Shown here in pieces: positions 1-8,677 of a stretch of DNA of 25,160 nt; positions within the stretch are counted from its first letter, which is position 1; each line of letters starts with the position of its first letter. Source of the DNA: Bacteroidales bacterium (GTDB taxonomy: Bacteria > Bacteroidota > Bacteroidia > Bacteroidales > Bacteroidaceae); assembly GCA_004556745.1 (NCBI GenBank), contig SFFY01000034.1, positions 1 through 25,160 of the forward strand. Direction: 5' to 3'. The translations under genes were made by a program, and so were the position numbers. The notes below the pieces were generated by a model that ran no database searches, was not told where the DNA came from, and worked only from the letters and a program-made list of their open reading frames with translations.

Positions 1-12
1 CAGAAAAAGTTT

Positions 13-92
13 GTTACAAAGTTTGTAACGCTTGTTACAAAGTTTCTAACACATATTACAAAGTTTGTAATACATGTTACAAAGTTTGTAAC
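13..92. repeat. Four-copy array of a 17-bp palindrome with exact 21-bp period
   Basis: The core GTTACAAAGTTTGTAAC occurs at 13-29, 34-50 (one mismatch), 55-71 (ends changed to A and T, so still symmetric) and 76-92. Each copy has 8-bp arms around one central base, and the copies start exactly 21 bp apart, separated by 4 bp. The compensating end change in copy 3 suggests that the dyad matters. The spacing of two helical turns would place bound dimers on one face of the DNA, as in an operator array; it could equally be a mobile or slippage-derived repeat. It lies about 150 bp upstream of the promoter at 246, and whatever lies left of the window is unknown. Confidence 0.85.
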
Positions 93-99
93 AAAAAAT

Positions 100-179
100 T
101 TCTTATAGGATAGTGAAAAATATCAAGGAGAAAGGAAAAAATATCTCCGAGGAAATAAAAACGGTCACGGCAGAAAAAT
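100..179. repeat. Degenerate ~22-bp AT-rich tandem units
   Basis: After the palindrome array the sequence falls into loose units ending in GAAAAAT or AAAAAAT: 100-121, 122-142, 143-164 and a short 165-179. They resemble the units at 16196-16302 in period (21-22 bp) and in the terminal purine-rich AAAAAT. The similarity is weak and read by eye. No gene is seen between 1 and 286. Confidence 0.4.
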
Positions 180-245
180 TGCGTTTTCTTAGCGGATAAT
201 TGCATCTATCTGCCAAGAAAGGCCGCGTTTCAAGCGAAAAAAGCG

Positions 246-253
246 TAACTTTG
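246..253 (+). promoter_or_regulatory. Bacteroidetes -7 promoter element (TAACTTTG) for the PAP2 operon
   Basis: TAACTTTG matches TAnnTTTG, the -7 element used by the Bacteroidetes primary sigma factor. No convincing -33 TTTG is visible at the expected distance. Transcription would begin near 260, which leaves a leader of about 27 nt before the ATG at 287 and argues against the in-frame TTG at 200. Confidence 0.65.
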
Positions 254-286
254 CAGGGTTTATGTGCGGACACGCCCCTTTCGCAA

Positions 287-979
287 ATGCTTCAGACGCT
301 CAACCAAATCGACCAAACGCTCACGCTTTCCCTCAACGGCAGCCACTCGCTGTTTCTTGACGGAGTAGCCACAACAGCCACGCAAACAATCACTTGGATA
401 CCCGTTGCTGTTGTGTTGCTTTATGTCGTGATACGCAACAACGACCTGCGGGCCGTGGGCACAATCGTGCTCGCCGTTGCGCTGAGCATCTTGATTGCCG
501 ACCAAGGCGCGTCGTCCATTTGCAAGCCGCTCTTCGGGCGGCTGCGCCCCACGCACGACCCGTCGATCATGTATGCCGTTGACGTGGTGAACGGTTATCG
601 CGGCGGCAAATTCGGATTTATTTCGAGCCATGCCGCCAACACGTTTGCCTTGGCTACGCTGCTCACGCTGCTGGTGCGCGGCAGGCGGCTCGCCTTCGTG
701 CTGTTCGGCTGGGCTTTGCTCAACTGCTGGACGCGCGTGTACCTCGGCGTGCACTACGTGGGCGACCTGATGTGCGGCGCCCTATGGGGCACGCTCACCG
801 CCACGGCGGTCTATTTCGCCGCCAAAAGGCTCTGCCCCACCCTCAATGCCAATGGGCATTATGCGCGGCATGCGGGCTTCACGCCGGGAGGCTATCAGTG
901 CGCCACGGTGGAACTGCTCGAACTGGCACTGCTAGCCACCTATTTTTACATACTATTCAGGGCACTCTTCTTCGGATGA
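287..979 (+). CDS. PAP2-family membrane phosphatase
   Basis: This 230-residue membrane protein belongs to the type 2 phosphatidic acid phosphatase family, which removes phosphate from lipid phosphates such as undecaprenyl pyrophosphate, phosphatidylglycerol phosphate or lipid A phosphates. The three family motifs are present: K80-x6-R87-P88, the SSH at 113-115 (in place of the usual SGH), and R150-x5-H156-x3-D160. Hydrophobic stretches near residues 37-49, 57-71, 117-129, 135-147 and the C-terminus fit a multi-pass inner-membrane protein. The open frame extends to a TTG at 200, but the promoter at 246 lies inside that extension, so the ATG at 287 is preferred. Its stop overlaps the next start as ATGA, implying translational coupling. 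The exact lipid substrate cannot be read from the sequence. Confidence 0.88.
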   Translation: MLQTLNQIDQTLTLSLNGSHSLFLDGVATTATQTITWIPVAVVLLYVVIRNNDLRAVGTIVLAVALSILIADQGASSICKPLFGRLRPTHDPSIMYAVDVVNGYRGGKFGFISSHAANTFALATLLTLLVRGRRLAFVLFGWALLNCWTRVYLGVHYVGDLMCGALWGTLTATAVYFAAKRLCPTLNANGHYARHAGFTPGGYQCATVELLELALLATYFYILFRALFFG

Positions 980-1944
980 CAACACAAAGGCTCATTAGGT
1001 TTCTGAAAGACTGGACGCTGGCAATATCCATCGTGATGGGTATGCTGGCGTATTTCGCGTTTGCCGCGTGCCCGCTCTTCGACGGCGTGCGCCCCTACGC
1101 CGAGCCGACCGTTGCCATCGTGCAGCCCACGCTGCTTTTCCTGATGCTCTTTTTCACCTTCTGCAAGGTGTCGGTGCGCGACCTGCGCCTGCGCCGCTGG
1201 CACGGCATTTTGCTTGCGGTGCAGTTGCTCTTCTTCGCCGCCACCGCCGCAACCGTGCTGCTCATGCCCCAGGGCGGCAGCCGCGTCATCATGGAAGCCG
1301 CAATGCTCTGCTTCATCTGCCCCACCGCCACGGCCTCGGCCGTCGTAACCACGAAACTGCGGGGCGACGCGGCGGGCATCACCACGTATCTCATAATGAT
1401 AAACTTGGCCGTGGCGGTGTGCTTCCCGCTCGTCGTGCCGATGATTCACCCTGAGGCGGGCAGCAGTTTCTTCCCTGCCTTTCTGCTGATTTTGGCTAAG
1501 GTGTTCCCCACGCTGATTCTCCCGTTCATCTCGGCGCAACTGGTGCGGGAGTTCCTGCCGGGCTTTGTAAGGAAAGTGGCGGCCGTGCCCAACCTCGTGT
1601 TCTACCTCTGGGCCGTGTCGCTGGCCTTGGCCATCGCCGTGACCACGCGCATCATCGTGCACAGCCACTTCGGGCTGGCAGTCGACTGCGGCATCGCCGG
1701 CTCGTCGCTCCTCGCCTGCGCCGTGCAGTTCTTCATCGGCCGCAAAATCGGCATACGCTACGGCAGCCGCATCGCCGCCTGCCAGGCCTTCGGACAGAAA
1801 AACACGACGCTCGCCATCTGGATGGGCTACACCTTCCTCACGCCCGCCACGTCCATAGCGGGCGGCTTTTACAGCATTTGGCACAACGTCTACAACTCGT
1901 GGCAACTGTATAAGGAAAACCGACGCGGCAACAACCAACTCTGA
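976..1944 (+). CDS. Bile acid:sodium symporter (BASS/SBF-like) family transporter
   Basis: This protein of 322 residues is almost entirely hydrophobic, with eight to ten predicted membrane spans, and resembles the BASS/SBF-like transporters of Bacteroidetes, which move organic anions or small metabolites across the inner membrane. The segment near residues 275-295, with an FGQKNTTLAIW motif, corresponds to the conserved crossover region of the fold. The start is the ATG at 976, which overlaps the TGA of the PAP2 gene; a longer in-frame extension from 772 would run through that gene and is rejected. The porin follows 28 bp downstream on the same strand, so an outer-membrane channel and an inner-membrane carrier appear to be co-transcribed. 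The substrate is unknown; bile acid transport should not be assumed from the family name. Confidence 0.8.
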   Translation: MTTQRLIRFLKDWTLAISIVMGMLAYFAFAACPLFDGVRPYAEPTVAIVQPTLLFLMLFFTFCKVSVRDLRLRRWHGILLAVQLLFFAATAATVLLMPQGGSRVIMEAAMLCFICPTATASAVVTTKLRGDAAGITTYLIMINLAVAVCFPLVVPMIHPEAGSSFFPAFLLILAKVFPTLILPFISAQLVREFLPGFVRKVAAVPNLVFYLWAVSLALAIAVTTRIIVHSHFGLAVDCGIAGSSLLACAVQFFIGRKIGIRYGSRIAACQAFGQKNTTLAIWMGYTFLTPATSIAGGFYSIWHNVYNSWQLYKENRRGNNQL

Positions 1945-1972
1945 TAAACAAATCAAACCACATACAATAACA

Positions 1973-3142
1973 ATGAATTTCAAGCATCTCTTATTGGCAA
2001 TCCTTGCCACAGGCGCACTCTCCGCCGCCGCAGAAGAACCGGCCGACGGGCTGGCCGCCAACGGCTTGGCTGCCGACATCACCGACACAAAGACAACCCA
2101 CACCGGCTTCATCGCCAAAACGAAAGACAAACTGAAAAGCATTGAGGACAAACTCAAATTCGGCGGTTACATCATCGGCAAATATTCTTACAACGACCGC
2201 GAGGCACAGGCCACCGACGGCGGTTTCGACCTACGCTTTATCCGCCTCTATGCCAACGGCTACTGCTTCAAGGACTTCTACTACCGCTTCCAGCTCGAGG
2301 TGAACGGCGCGCCGGGCGTGGACAAAGGCCCGCGCATCGTGGACGCGTTTGTGGAATGGCAGCATTGGAATTTCTTCCGCGTCAAGCTCGGTCAGTTCAA
2401 GCGCTCTTTCGGTTTTGAAAATCCTTACAGCCCGATCAACGTGGGCCTTGGCTCTTACTCGCAGGCCACGATGAAACTCGCCTCCATCAACGACCGCATC
2501 GGCGAGCACAAGAGTTCGGGACGCGACCTCGGTCTGCAATTCCAAGGCGACGGCATCAAGGGCAAAAAGGAAGGGCACTACTGGCTGCACTATCAGGTCG
2601 GCGTGTTCAACGGACAGGGCATCAACCACACAGATAAGGACCACGCCAAGGACTTCATCGGCGGTCTGTGGATTCGCCCCATCAAAACGCTCGAAATCGG
2701 CGGCTTCGGCTGGATTGGACAGTACACGAACGAAAGTTTCACCAACCCCGAGAAGCAACTCAAAAGCACCGACCGCAAGCGTTGGGGCGCGGGTCTGAAA
2801 TATGAAGACAAATGGACACTGCGCAGCGAATACATGTACTCTTACGGCGGCGTGGTAACCGACAAGACGCGGCCTTTCCACTCGGACGCGTGGTACGTGA
2901 CGCTTGGTGCGCCGATTGTAAAGAATTTCAAGGTGTACGGCCGCTGGGACTGCTACCGCGACGCGCACAAATGGGCTTCGCTGAAAACGGACTACGGGTT
3001 CTCGGCCAACTACACGCTCGGCAAGAACCTTATCTTCCAACTCAACTATACCTTCACCGACGACCGCTCCGCACGCAATGCCGCCAAGCCCCTCGACTCG
3101 CACTACAACACACTCGACGTGCAAGTGACCGCCAGGTTTTAA
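1973..3142 (+). CDS. Outer-membrane porin, OprO/OprP (phosphate-selective porin) family
   Basis: The product is 389 residues with a clear signal peptide (residues 1-20, hydrophobic core followed by SAAA before EE). The mature part is rich in alternating aromatic and polar residues typical of a beta-barrel and ends in RF, a terminal aromatic as expected for outer-membrane assembly. The early segment GGYIIGKYSYND, the FRVKLGQFKRSFGFENPYS region and the repeated YxxxWxxY strands match the porin O/P family common in Bacteroidetes, which forms anion-preferring channels. A charged linker (about residues 40-62) precedes the barrel. Anion or phosphate selectivity is a family inference. It sits 28 bp after the transporter gene and 58 bp before cdd, in the same likely operon. 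Confidence 0.85.
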   Translation: MNFKHLLLAILATGALSAAAEEPADGLAANGLAADITDTKTTHTGFIAKTKDKLKSIEDKLKFGGYIIGKYSYNDREAQATDGGFDLRFIRLYANGYCFKDFYYRFQLEVNGAPGVDKGPRIVDAFVEWQHWNFFRVKLGQFKRSFGFENPYSPINVGLGSYSQATMKLASINDRIGEHKSSGRDLGLQFQGDGIKGKKEGHYWLHYQVGVFNGQGINHTDKDHAKDFIGGLWIRPIKTLEIGGFGWIGQYTNESFTNPEKQLKSTDRKRWGAGLKYEDKWTLRSEYMYSYGGVVTDKTRPFHSDAWYVTLGAPIVKNFKVYGRWDCYRDAHKWASLKTDYGFSANYTLGKNLIFQLNYTFTDDRSARNAAKPLDSHYNTLDVQVTARF

Positions 3143-3200
3143 TATTTAGGCCATTCATTGCGGCGGGCCGCGAAACCGCCACATCTAATAAGATTTTACC

Positions 3201-3680
3201 ATGAAGAACGAAGTATTGAGCATCCATTATCAGGAATGTCAGGTAGAAGAACTCTCGCCCCACCTGCAGCAATTGGTGCAAAAGGCAAAGGAAGCCTGCG
3301 AAACGAGCTACGCGCCCTACTCTAAATTTCATGTCGGTGCGGCCCTGCTGCTCGACAACGGGGAAATCGTGACAGGCAGCAACCAAGAGAACGCCTCGTT
3401 CCCCGCCGGCACCTGCGCTGAACGCTGTGCCGTGTTCTACGCCCACGCCCGCTGGCCCGAGGCTGCCGTGACGCACATCGCCATTGCCGCCATCGACAGC
3501 AGCGGACAGTTCACCGAGCACCCCATCACGCCCTGCGGCGTATGCCGCCAAGTGCTCTCGGAAACGCAGAAGCGCGGCGACATAAACCTCCACGTACTGC
3601 TCTACGGCAGAAGCGGCGTGCGCATCATAGAAAGCATCGATGACCTGCTGCCCTTCTCATTCGACCTCGACGCAGAATGA
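3201..3680 (+). CDS. cdd: Cytidine deaminase
   Basis: This 159-residue enzyme converts cytidine and deoxycytidine to uridine and deoxyuridine in pyrimidine salvage. The zinc-dependent deaminase signature is complete: C72-A73-E74, where Cys binds zinc and Glu shuttles protons, and P111-C112-G113-V114-C115, which gives the other two zinc ligands. The substrate-side segment YAPYSKFHVGAALL is also typical. Three cysteine ligands place it with the small homotetrameric type. An N-terminal extension of roughly 20 residues precedes the usual family start. It is the last gene of the cluster and is followed 16 bp later by a hairpin terminator at 3697. Confidence 0.93.
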   Translation: MKNEVLSIHYQECQVEELSPHLQQLVQKAKEACETSYAPYSKFHVGAALLLDNGEIVTGSNQENASFPAGTCAERCAVFYAHARWPEAAVTHIAIAAIDSSGQFTEHPITPCGVCRQVLSETQKRGDINLHVLLYGRSGVRIIESIDDLLPFSFDLDAE

Positions 3681-3696
3681 AACAGAAAATCCCTAA

Positions 3697-3732
3697 GGAC
3701 GAGCCGGAATTTCCAGAAAATCCGGCTCGTCC
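3697..3732 (+). terminator. Hairpin terminator after cdd
   Basis: A perfect 12-bp stem (GGACGAGCCGGA at 3697-3708 and its complement at 3721-3732) encloses a 12-nt loop. It begins 16 nt after the cdd stop. The following sequence is not a strong T-tract, so termination may be partial or assisted. Confidence 0.7.
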
Positions 3733-3840
3733 GCCATATATAAACCGCCAATTCTACCCAAAGAACGTGCTATTTCTCTAAAAAAGCATAATTATCTGCT
3801 TTCAGAAAAAACTAAATCGCAATGTTTAGTTTTTTTGCAG

Positions 3841-3848
3841 TAACTTTG
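3841..3848 (+). promoter_or_regulatory. -7 promoter element (TAACTTTG) of the efflux operon
   Basis: TAACTTTG matches the Bacteroidetes -7 consensus and lies about 100 bp upstream of the efflux adaptor start, giving an AT-rich leader of around 95 nt. No good -33 element is visible. The stretch between the cdd terminator and 3950 holds no gene and no obvious regulator site. Confidence 0.6.
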
Positions 3849-3950
3849 CACGCGAAAAATGGGCACTTTCTGCTAAGAAAAAGGCAAAAAGCGCTATCTA
3901 AAACGGAATACAACTAAACAAACAACATCTATTTTCAAAATTCTCAAATT

Positions 3951-5123
3951 ATGAAGAAAACTGCTTTATGGGCTTTGGCCGCTCTGCTTTTCGTGAGCTG
4001 CGGACAAAAGAAACAACAGCTCGGCGAAGCCGGCAACGACTACGCCGTCGTGACGCTGCAACCCACAGACATTGAACTCAGCACCGCTTACCCTGCAACG
4101 ATTAAGGGTATGCAGGACATCGAAATCCGTCCGAAGGTATCGGGCTACCTCACTCAGCTGCTCGTGGACGAGGGCGCAACGGTACGCAAAGGACAAGCCC
4201 TTTTCAAGATAGACGATGTGCAGTATCAGGCCGCCGTTAATCAGGCACAGGCTGCCGTGAATGTGGTGAAAGCAAATATCAACACCCAGAAGCTCACGGT
4301 GGAAAACAAGAAGATGCTCCACTCCAAGCAAATCGTCTCCGACTACGACCTGCAAACCGCCATCAACCAGCTCGCATCGCTCGAAGCACAGTTGCAACAG
4401 GCCGAAGCCGCGCTGCAAAGCGCACGCGACAACTTGCGCTATTGCACTGTGACCAGCCCCGGCGACGGCGTGGTGGGCGTAATTCCCTACCGCGTGGGTA
4501 GCCTCGTGAGCGCATCGAGCGCACAGCCCTTGACCACCGTGTCGAGCATCAACGAGATGTACGTATATTTCTCCATGACGGAGAAGCAGCTCCTCGCCCT
4601 TACCCGCGAACAAGGCGGCCTCAACGAAGCCTTGAAGAACATGCCGCCCGTGACACTCGTGCTCTCCGACGGCACGACGTACAGCGAAACGGGTAAGGTG
4701 AGCACCATCAGCGGCGTGATTGACCCCCAGACGGGTGCCGTGCAGATGCGCGCCACGTTTAGCAACGCGCAGCACGTGCTCCGCTCCGGCGGCACTGGCT
4801 CCGTGCTGATGCCCAACAACCAGAAGGGCGCCATCGTAATCCCGCAGAAAGCCACTTACGAAATCCAGAACAAGAAGTTCGTTTACGTTGTTGACGCCAA
4901 GAACAAGGTGCAGAGCCGCGAAATCCAGGTGCTCGTGCAGAACGACGGACAGAACTACGTAGTAAGCGACGGTCTGAAAGCCGGCGAGCGCATTGTGGTA
5001 GACGGCGTGAACAAGCTCAAGAACGATATGGAAATCAAACCTATCACTCCGGAGCAGGCCAACAAGAACGTTGAGCAACAGAAGCAGGCTCTGAAAGACG
5101 GCAAGATGCCGGGACAGAACTAA
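3951..5123 (+). CDS. RND efflux periplasmic adaptor (membrane fusion protein, AcrA type)
   Basis: This 390-residue adaptor links the inner-membrane pump to the outer-membrane channel of a tripartite efflux system. It has a lipoprotein signal peptide ending at C17 (LFVSC), so it is probably lipid-anchored and periplasmic. The lipoyl-like half-motif is at about 60-90 (VSGYLTQLLVDEGATVRKG), followed by a helical hairpin rich in Ala, Gln and Leu (about 92-170), the second lipoyl half (TSPGDGVVG), and beta-barrel and membrane-proximal regions to about 355. The tail is charged and Lys/Gln-rich. The pump gene follows after a 96-bp AT-rich spacer without a terminator, and the outer-membrane factor comes next. 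Drug substrates cannot be inferred. Confidence 0.93.
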   Translation: MKKTALWALAALLFVSCGQKKQQLGEAGNDYAVVTLQPTDIELSTAYPATIKGMQDIEIRPKVSGYLTQLLVDEGATVRKGQALFKIDDVQYQAAVNQAQAAVNVVKANINTQKLTVENKKMLHSKQIVSDYDLQTAINQLASLEAQLQQAEAALQSARDNLRYCTVTSPGDGVVGVIPYRVGSLVSASSAQPLTTVSSINEMYVYFSMTEKQLLALTREQGGLNEALKNMPPVTLVLSDGTTYSETGKVSTISGVIDPQTGAVQMRATFSNAQHVLRSGGTGSVLMPNNQKGAIVIPQKATYEIQNKKFVYVVDAKNKVQSREIQVLVQNDGQNYVVSDGLKAGERIVVDGVNKLKNDMEIKPITPEQANKNVEQQKQALKDGKMPGQN

Positions 5124-5219
5124 TGGCAGCATCCTGCGCACACAATATTATATATATACGCGTGCGCGCGAGGAAATGCCAACCATTTTATATATAGTTT
5201 ATCTCATATATAACGCACT

Positions 5220-8200
5220 ATGCAATTAGACAGATTTATCAACCGTCCGGTGCTTTCCACCGTGATTTCAGTGGTGATTGTCATACTGGGTGTGCTCGGT
5301 TTGGTGTCACTACCTATTACGCAATACCCCGACATTGCGCCCCCGACTGTGCAGGTAAGCACGACCTATACGGGTGCAAACGCGCAAACCGTGCTTAACT
5401 CCGTGATCGCGCCGCTCGAAGAGCAAATCAACGGCGTTGAAAACATGGACTACATGAGTTCAAACGCCACAAACACCGGCGCAGCCTCCATCGACATCAC
5501 TTTCAAGCAGGGCACCGACCCCAACATGGCTGCCGTGAACGTGCAAAACCGCGTGGCTAAGGCGCAAGGCTTGCTGCCTTCCGAAGTAACCCAAATCGGT
5601 GTGATCACGCAGAAGCGCCAGACTTCTATGCTGGTTATCTTCTCAATCGTCGACACTGGCGACAAGTACACGCCCGACTTCATTGAGAACTATGCCAAGA
5701 TTAATATTATCCCTCAGGTACAGCGTATTGCCGGTGTGGGCGATGCCATGGTGATGGGTGCAGACTACTCGATGCGCATTTGGCTCGACCCGCAAAAGAT
5801 GGCAGAATACCAGCTCATGCCTACCGACATCTCCGCCGTGCTTGCCGAGCAAAACGTAGAAGCCGCCCCGGGCAGCATCGGCGAGCGCGAAGGACAAACC
5901 TTCACCTATACGCTCCGCTACAAAGGCCGCCTGAGCGAGGTGAGCGACTTTGAGAACATGGTGATCCGCTCCAATGCCGACGGTACCGTGGTGCGCGTGA
6001 AGGACGTGGCCCGCGTGGAACTCGGTCGCACCACCTATTCATTCACCGGCGAGGTGAACGGACACAAGGCCGTGTCGTGTATCGTGATGCAGATTGCCGG
6101 CTCCAACGCCACGCAGATTGTAAACGACGTGATTGCGCTCCTCGAAGAGTGCAAAAGTGACTTGCCCGAGGGCATGGACATCATGGTGGCACAGAGTGTG
6201 AACGACTTCCTCTTCGCCTCTATCCATGAAGTAATCAAAACCTTGTTCGAGGCATTTATCCTCGTGTTCATCGTGGTGTTTATCTTCCTGCAAGACTTCC
6301 GCTCCACGCTTATCCCCGCCATTGCCATACCTGTGGCATTGATCGGTACCTTCTTCGCGCTCTACATCATCGGTTTCTCCATCAACTTGCTTACACTCTC
6401 GGCCATGGTGCTTGCCATTGCCATTGTGGTGGACGATGCCATCGTGGTGGTGGAAGGCGTGCACGCGAAACTCGACCAGGGCTATACCTCTTCGCGCAAG
6501 GCCTCTATCGACGCGATGCGCGAGTTGGGCGGCGCTATCGTATCTATTACGCTCGTCATGATGGCAGTGTTTGTGCCCGTAAGCTTTATGTCGGGCACAG
6601 CAGGTACGTTCTACCGCCAGTTTGGTCTGACCATGGCGATTGCCATCGGCTTCTCCGCTCTGAACGCCCTGACCCTCTCCCCCGCCCTCTGCGCCATTTT
6701 GCTCAAACCGCATAAGAAGGAGGAAGAGACTACCTTGAAGGAACGCCTCGGCACTGCCTACAAGGCCGCAGCCGAAACCTACGTAGAAGGCTATAAGGGT
6801 GCATTTGCCCGCATCATGAAGCCCGGCATCATTCTCGTGCTGATTGTCATCGCTATCCTCGGCATGATTTTCGGTGGCTTCAACTTCACGGGGCATCCTA
6901 TTATCGCTGCCATTATGACGATTATCGCCGTCGTGGCTGTCATAGGACTTAGCACCAAGACATTCCAAAAGAGGTTCAACGAATCTTACGAACGCTTGTT
7001 GCAGAAATATAAGAAGGGCGTGCTCTTCTTTATCCAGCACCGCACGCTCTCGCTCGGCATCACGGGCGGCTTTATCGCCCTGCTCGTTTGGTTGATGTCG
7101 ATTACGCCGACCGCCATGGTGCCGAACGAAGACACGGGTACGATTATGGGTGTCGTGACGATGCCTGCCGGTACGTCGCAGGACCGCACCGATGCCTATA
7201 TGCGCCGCGTGGATAGCCTCGTGCGCTCTGTGCCTTGCGTAGAGATCAGCACCATGATTTCGGGCTACAGCTTTATCGGCGGCCAGGGTCCGTCCTACGG
7301 CTCGTTTATCATCAAACTTAAAAAGTGGGAAGAGCGCGGCATGACGGAAAGCTCGACCATTGTGTTTGCCAACCTCTACCTCCGCGCCCGCGAAGTGTTT
7401 AAGGACGCGCAGGTGCTCTTCTTCCAGCCGCCTATGGTGACGGGTTACGGCGCAACCAACGGTTTCACGCTCAACCTGCAAGACCGTACCGGCGGCGACC
7501 TCAACAAGTTCTTCGACGTGGCAAAGACCTTCCTCGCCGACCTTGAAAAGCGCCCCGAGATTGAGTCTGCGCAAACGAACTTCAGCCCGAACTTCCCGCA
7601 GTATCTCATCGACATCGACGCAGCAAAGTGTAAGCGTGCCGGCATTTCGCCCAAAACAATCCTTACCACGCTGCAAGGCTATTACGGCGGACTTTACAGC
7701 TCCAACTTCAACCGCTTCGGTAAGATTTACCGCGTGATGGTGCAGGGCGAGCGCAAGGACCGCACCAACCTCGAAAGCCTGCATAAGATTAAGATCAAAA
7801 ACGGCAACGAGATGGCGCCGATCACGGAGTTCATGACCATCACGCCGACCTTCGGCCCCGACAACATCAACCGCTTCAACATGTACACGGCCATATCTGT
7901 AAACGGTAACCCGGCTTCGGGCTATACTTCGGGTCAGGCAATTAAGGCCATCGAAGAAGTAGCCGCCCAGAGCCTCCCGCAAGGCTACTCGTTCGAATTC
8001 TCGGGCCAGTCGCGCGAGGAACAGAGGAGTGCCGGCAGCACCACGGCCATCGTGTTCCTGCTCTGCTTCGTGTTCATCTACCTCTTGCTTTCCGCCCAGT
8101 ACGAGAGCTATGTGCTGCCCTTCGCCGTGCTGCTCTCCGTGCCCTTCGGCTTGGCAGGCTCGTTTATCTTTATCCAACTCTTCGGCAGCCTCGGTTCTCT

Positions 8201-8657
8201 GCCCGGCATGTTAGGCTCTGCGATGGGCATGATATTCGGCAGCGCATCTAATAATATATATGTGCAGATTGCCTTGATTATGCTTATGGGTCTTTTGGCT
8301 AAAAACGCCATTCTGATTGTTGAGTTCGCGCTCGACCGCCGCAAGATGGGCATGAGCATCACGTGGGCCGCCGTGCTCGGCGCCGGTGCCCGTCTGCGTC
8401 CTATCTTGATGACCTCGCTCGCCATGATTATCGGCCTTCTGCCCCTGATGTTCGCCAGCGGCGTAGGCGCCAACGGTAACCACTCGCTCGGCATCACGGC
8501 TATCGGCGGCATGCTCATCGGTATGATATTCCAAATCTTCATTGTCCCCGTGCTCTTCGTAGTGTTCCAGTATCTCCAGGAAAAGGTTAAGCCTATGGTT
8601 TGGGAAGATATCGACAACACCGAAGCACAGGCAGATATCGAACAATATTCTAAATAA
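5220..8657 (+). CDS. RND multidrug efflux pump (HAE1/AcrB type) with an enlarged central loop
   Basis: This 1145-residue proton-driven pump is longer than the roughly 1030-1050 residues usual for AcrB. The proton-relay aspartates are present in the TM4 motif IVVDDAIVVVE, and the TM10 lysine in GLLAKNAILIVEFA. The N-terminus (FINRPVLSTVISVVIVILG) is canonical TM1. The extra length is mainly between TM6 and TM7: residues about 497-603 contain a charged linker, two additional hydrophobic segments (about 535-553 and 561-578), and another charged stretch before the usual TM7 near 604. A smaller Gly/Met-rich insertion sits before TM10. The gene is second in the operon, between adaptor and outer-membrane factor. 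The family call is firm; the substrate range is not predictable. Confidence 0.95.
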   Translation: MQLDRFINRPVLSTVISVVIVILGVLGLVSLPITQYPDIAPPTVQVSTTYTGANAQTVLNSVIAPLEEQINGVENMDYMSSNATNTGAASIDITFKQGTDPNMAAVNVQNRVAKAQGLLPSEVTQIGVITQKRQTSMLVIFSIVDTGDKYTPDFIENYAKINIIPQVQRIAGVGDAMVMGADYSMRIWLDPQKMAEYQLMPTDISAVLAEQNVEAAPGSIGEREGQTFTYTLRYKGRLSEVSDFENMVIRSNADGTVVRVKDVARVELGRTTYSFTGEVNGHKAVSCIVMQIAGSNATQIVNDVIALLEECKSDLPEGMDIMVAQSVNDFLFASIHEVIKTLFEAFILVFIVVFIFLQDFRSTLIPAIAIPVALIGTFFALYIIGFSINLLTLSAMVLAIAIVVDDAIVVVEGVHAKLDQGYTSSRKASIDAMRELGGAIVSITLVMMAVFVPVSFMSGTAGTFYRQFGLTMAIAIGFSALNALTLSPALCAILLKPHKKEEETTLKERLGTAYKAAAETYVEGYKGAFARIMKPGIILVLIVIAILGMIFGGFNFTGHPIIAAIMTIIAVVAVIGLSTKTFQKRFNESYERLLQKYKKGVLFFIQHRTLSLGITGGFIALLVWLMSITPTAMVPNEDTGTIMGVVTMPAGTSQDRTDAYMRRVDSLVRSVPCVEISTMISGYSFIGGQGPSYGSFIIKLKKWEERGMTESSTIVFANLYLRAREVFKDAQVLFFQPPMVTGYGATNGFTLNLQDRTGGDLNKFFDVAKTFLADLEKRPEIESAQTNFSPNFPQYLIDIDAAKCKRAGISPKTILTTLQGYYGGLYSSNFNRFGKIYRVMVQGERKDRTNLESLHKIKIKNGNEMAPITEFMTITPTFGPDNINRFNMYTAISVNGNPASGYTSGQAIKAIEEVAAQSLPQGYSFEFSGQSREEQRSAGSTTAIVFLLCFVFIYLLLSAQYESYVLPFAVLLSVPFGLAGSFIFIQLFGSLGSLPGMLGSAMGMIFGSASNNIYVQIALIMLMGLLAKNAILIVEFALDRRKMGMSITWAAVLGAGARLRPILMTSLAMIIGLLPLMFASGVGANGNHSLGITAIGGMLIGMIFQIFIVPVLFVVFQYLQEKVKPMVWEDIDNTEAQADIEQYSK

Positions 8658-8677
8658 TCAAAGTATAGACTGGATAG

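Noticed and set aside
13..92. CRISPR-like array
   Set aside because: Repeats are 17-bp perfect-type palindromes with only 4 bp between them; there is no room for spacers and no cas gene nearby.
200..286. N-terminal extension of the PAP2 protein from TTG at 200
   Set aside because: The -7 promoter element at 246 lies within it, and the family normally begins at the MLQTLNQID position.
946..2157. 403-codon minus-strand frame opposite the BASS transporter
   Set aside because: It is rich in Gly/Arg/His/Glu, has no recognisable fold, and covers parts of three confident plus-strand genes.
5124..5219. Possible regulatory element in the AT-rich spacer between adaptor and pump
   Set aside because: Only alternating TA and CG runs are seen; no stable hairpin, promoter element or repeat shared with other sites.
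6039..8177. 712-codon open frame on the minus strand
   Set aside because: It is the antisense shadow of the RND pump gene; its His/Glu/Arg-rich composition is typical of GC-rich antisense frames and no domain is visible.
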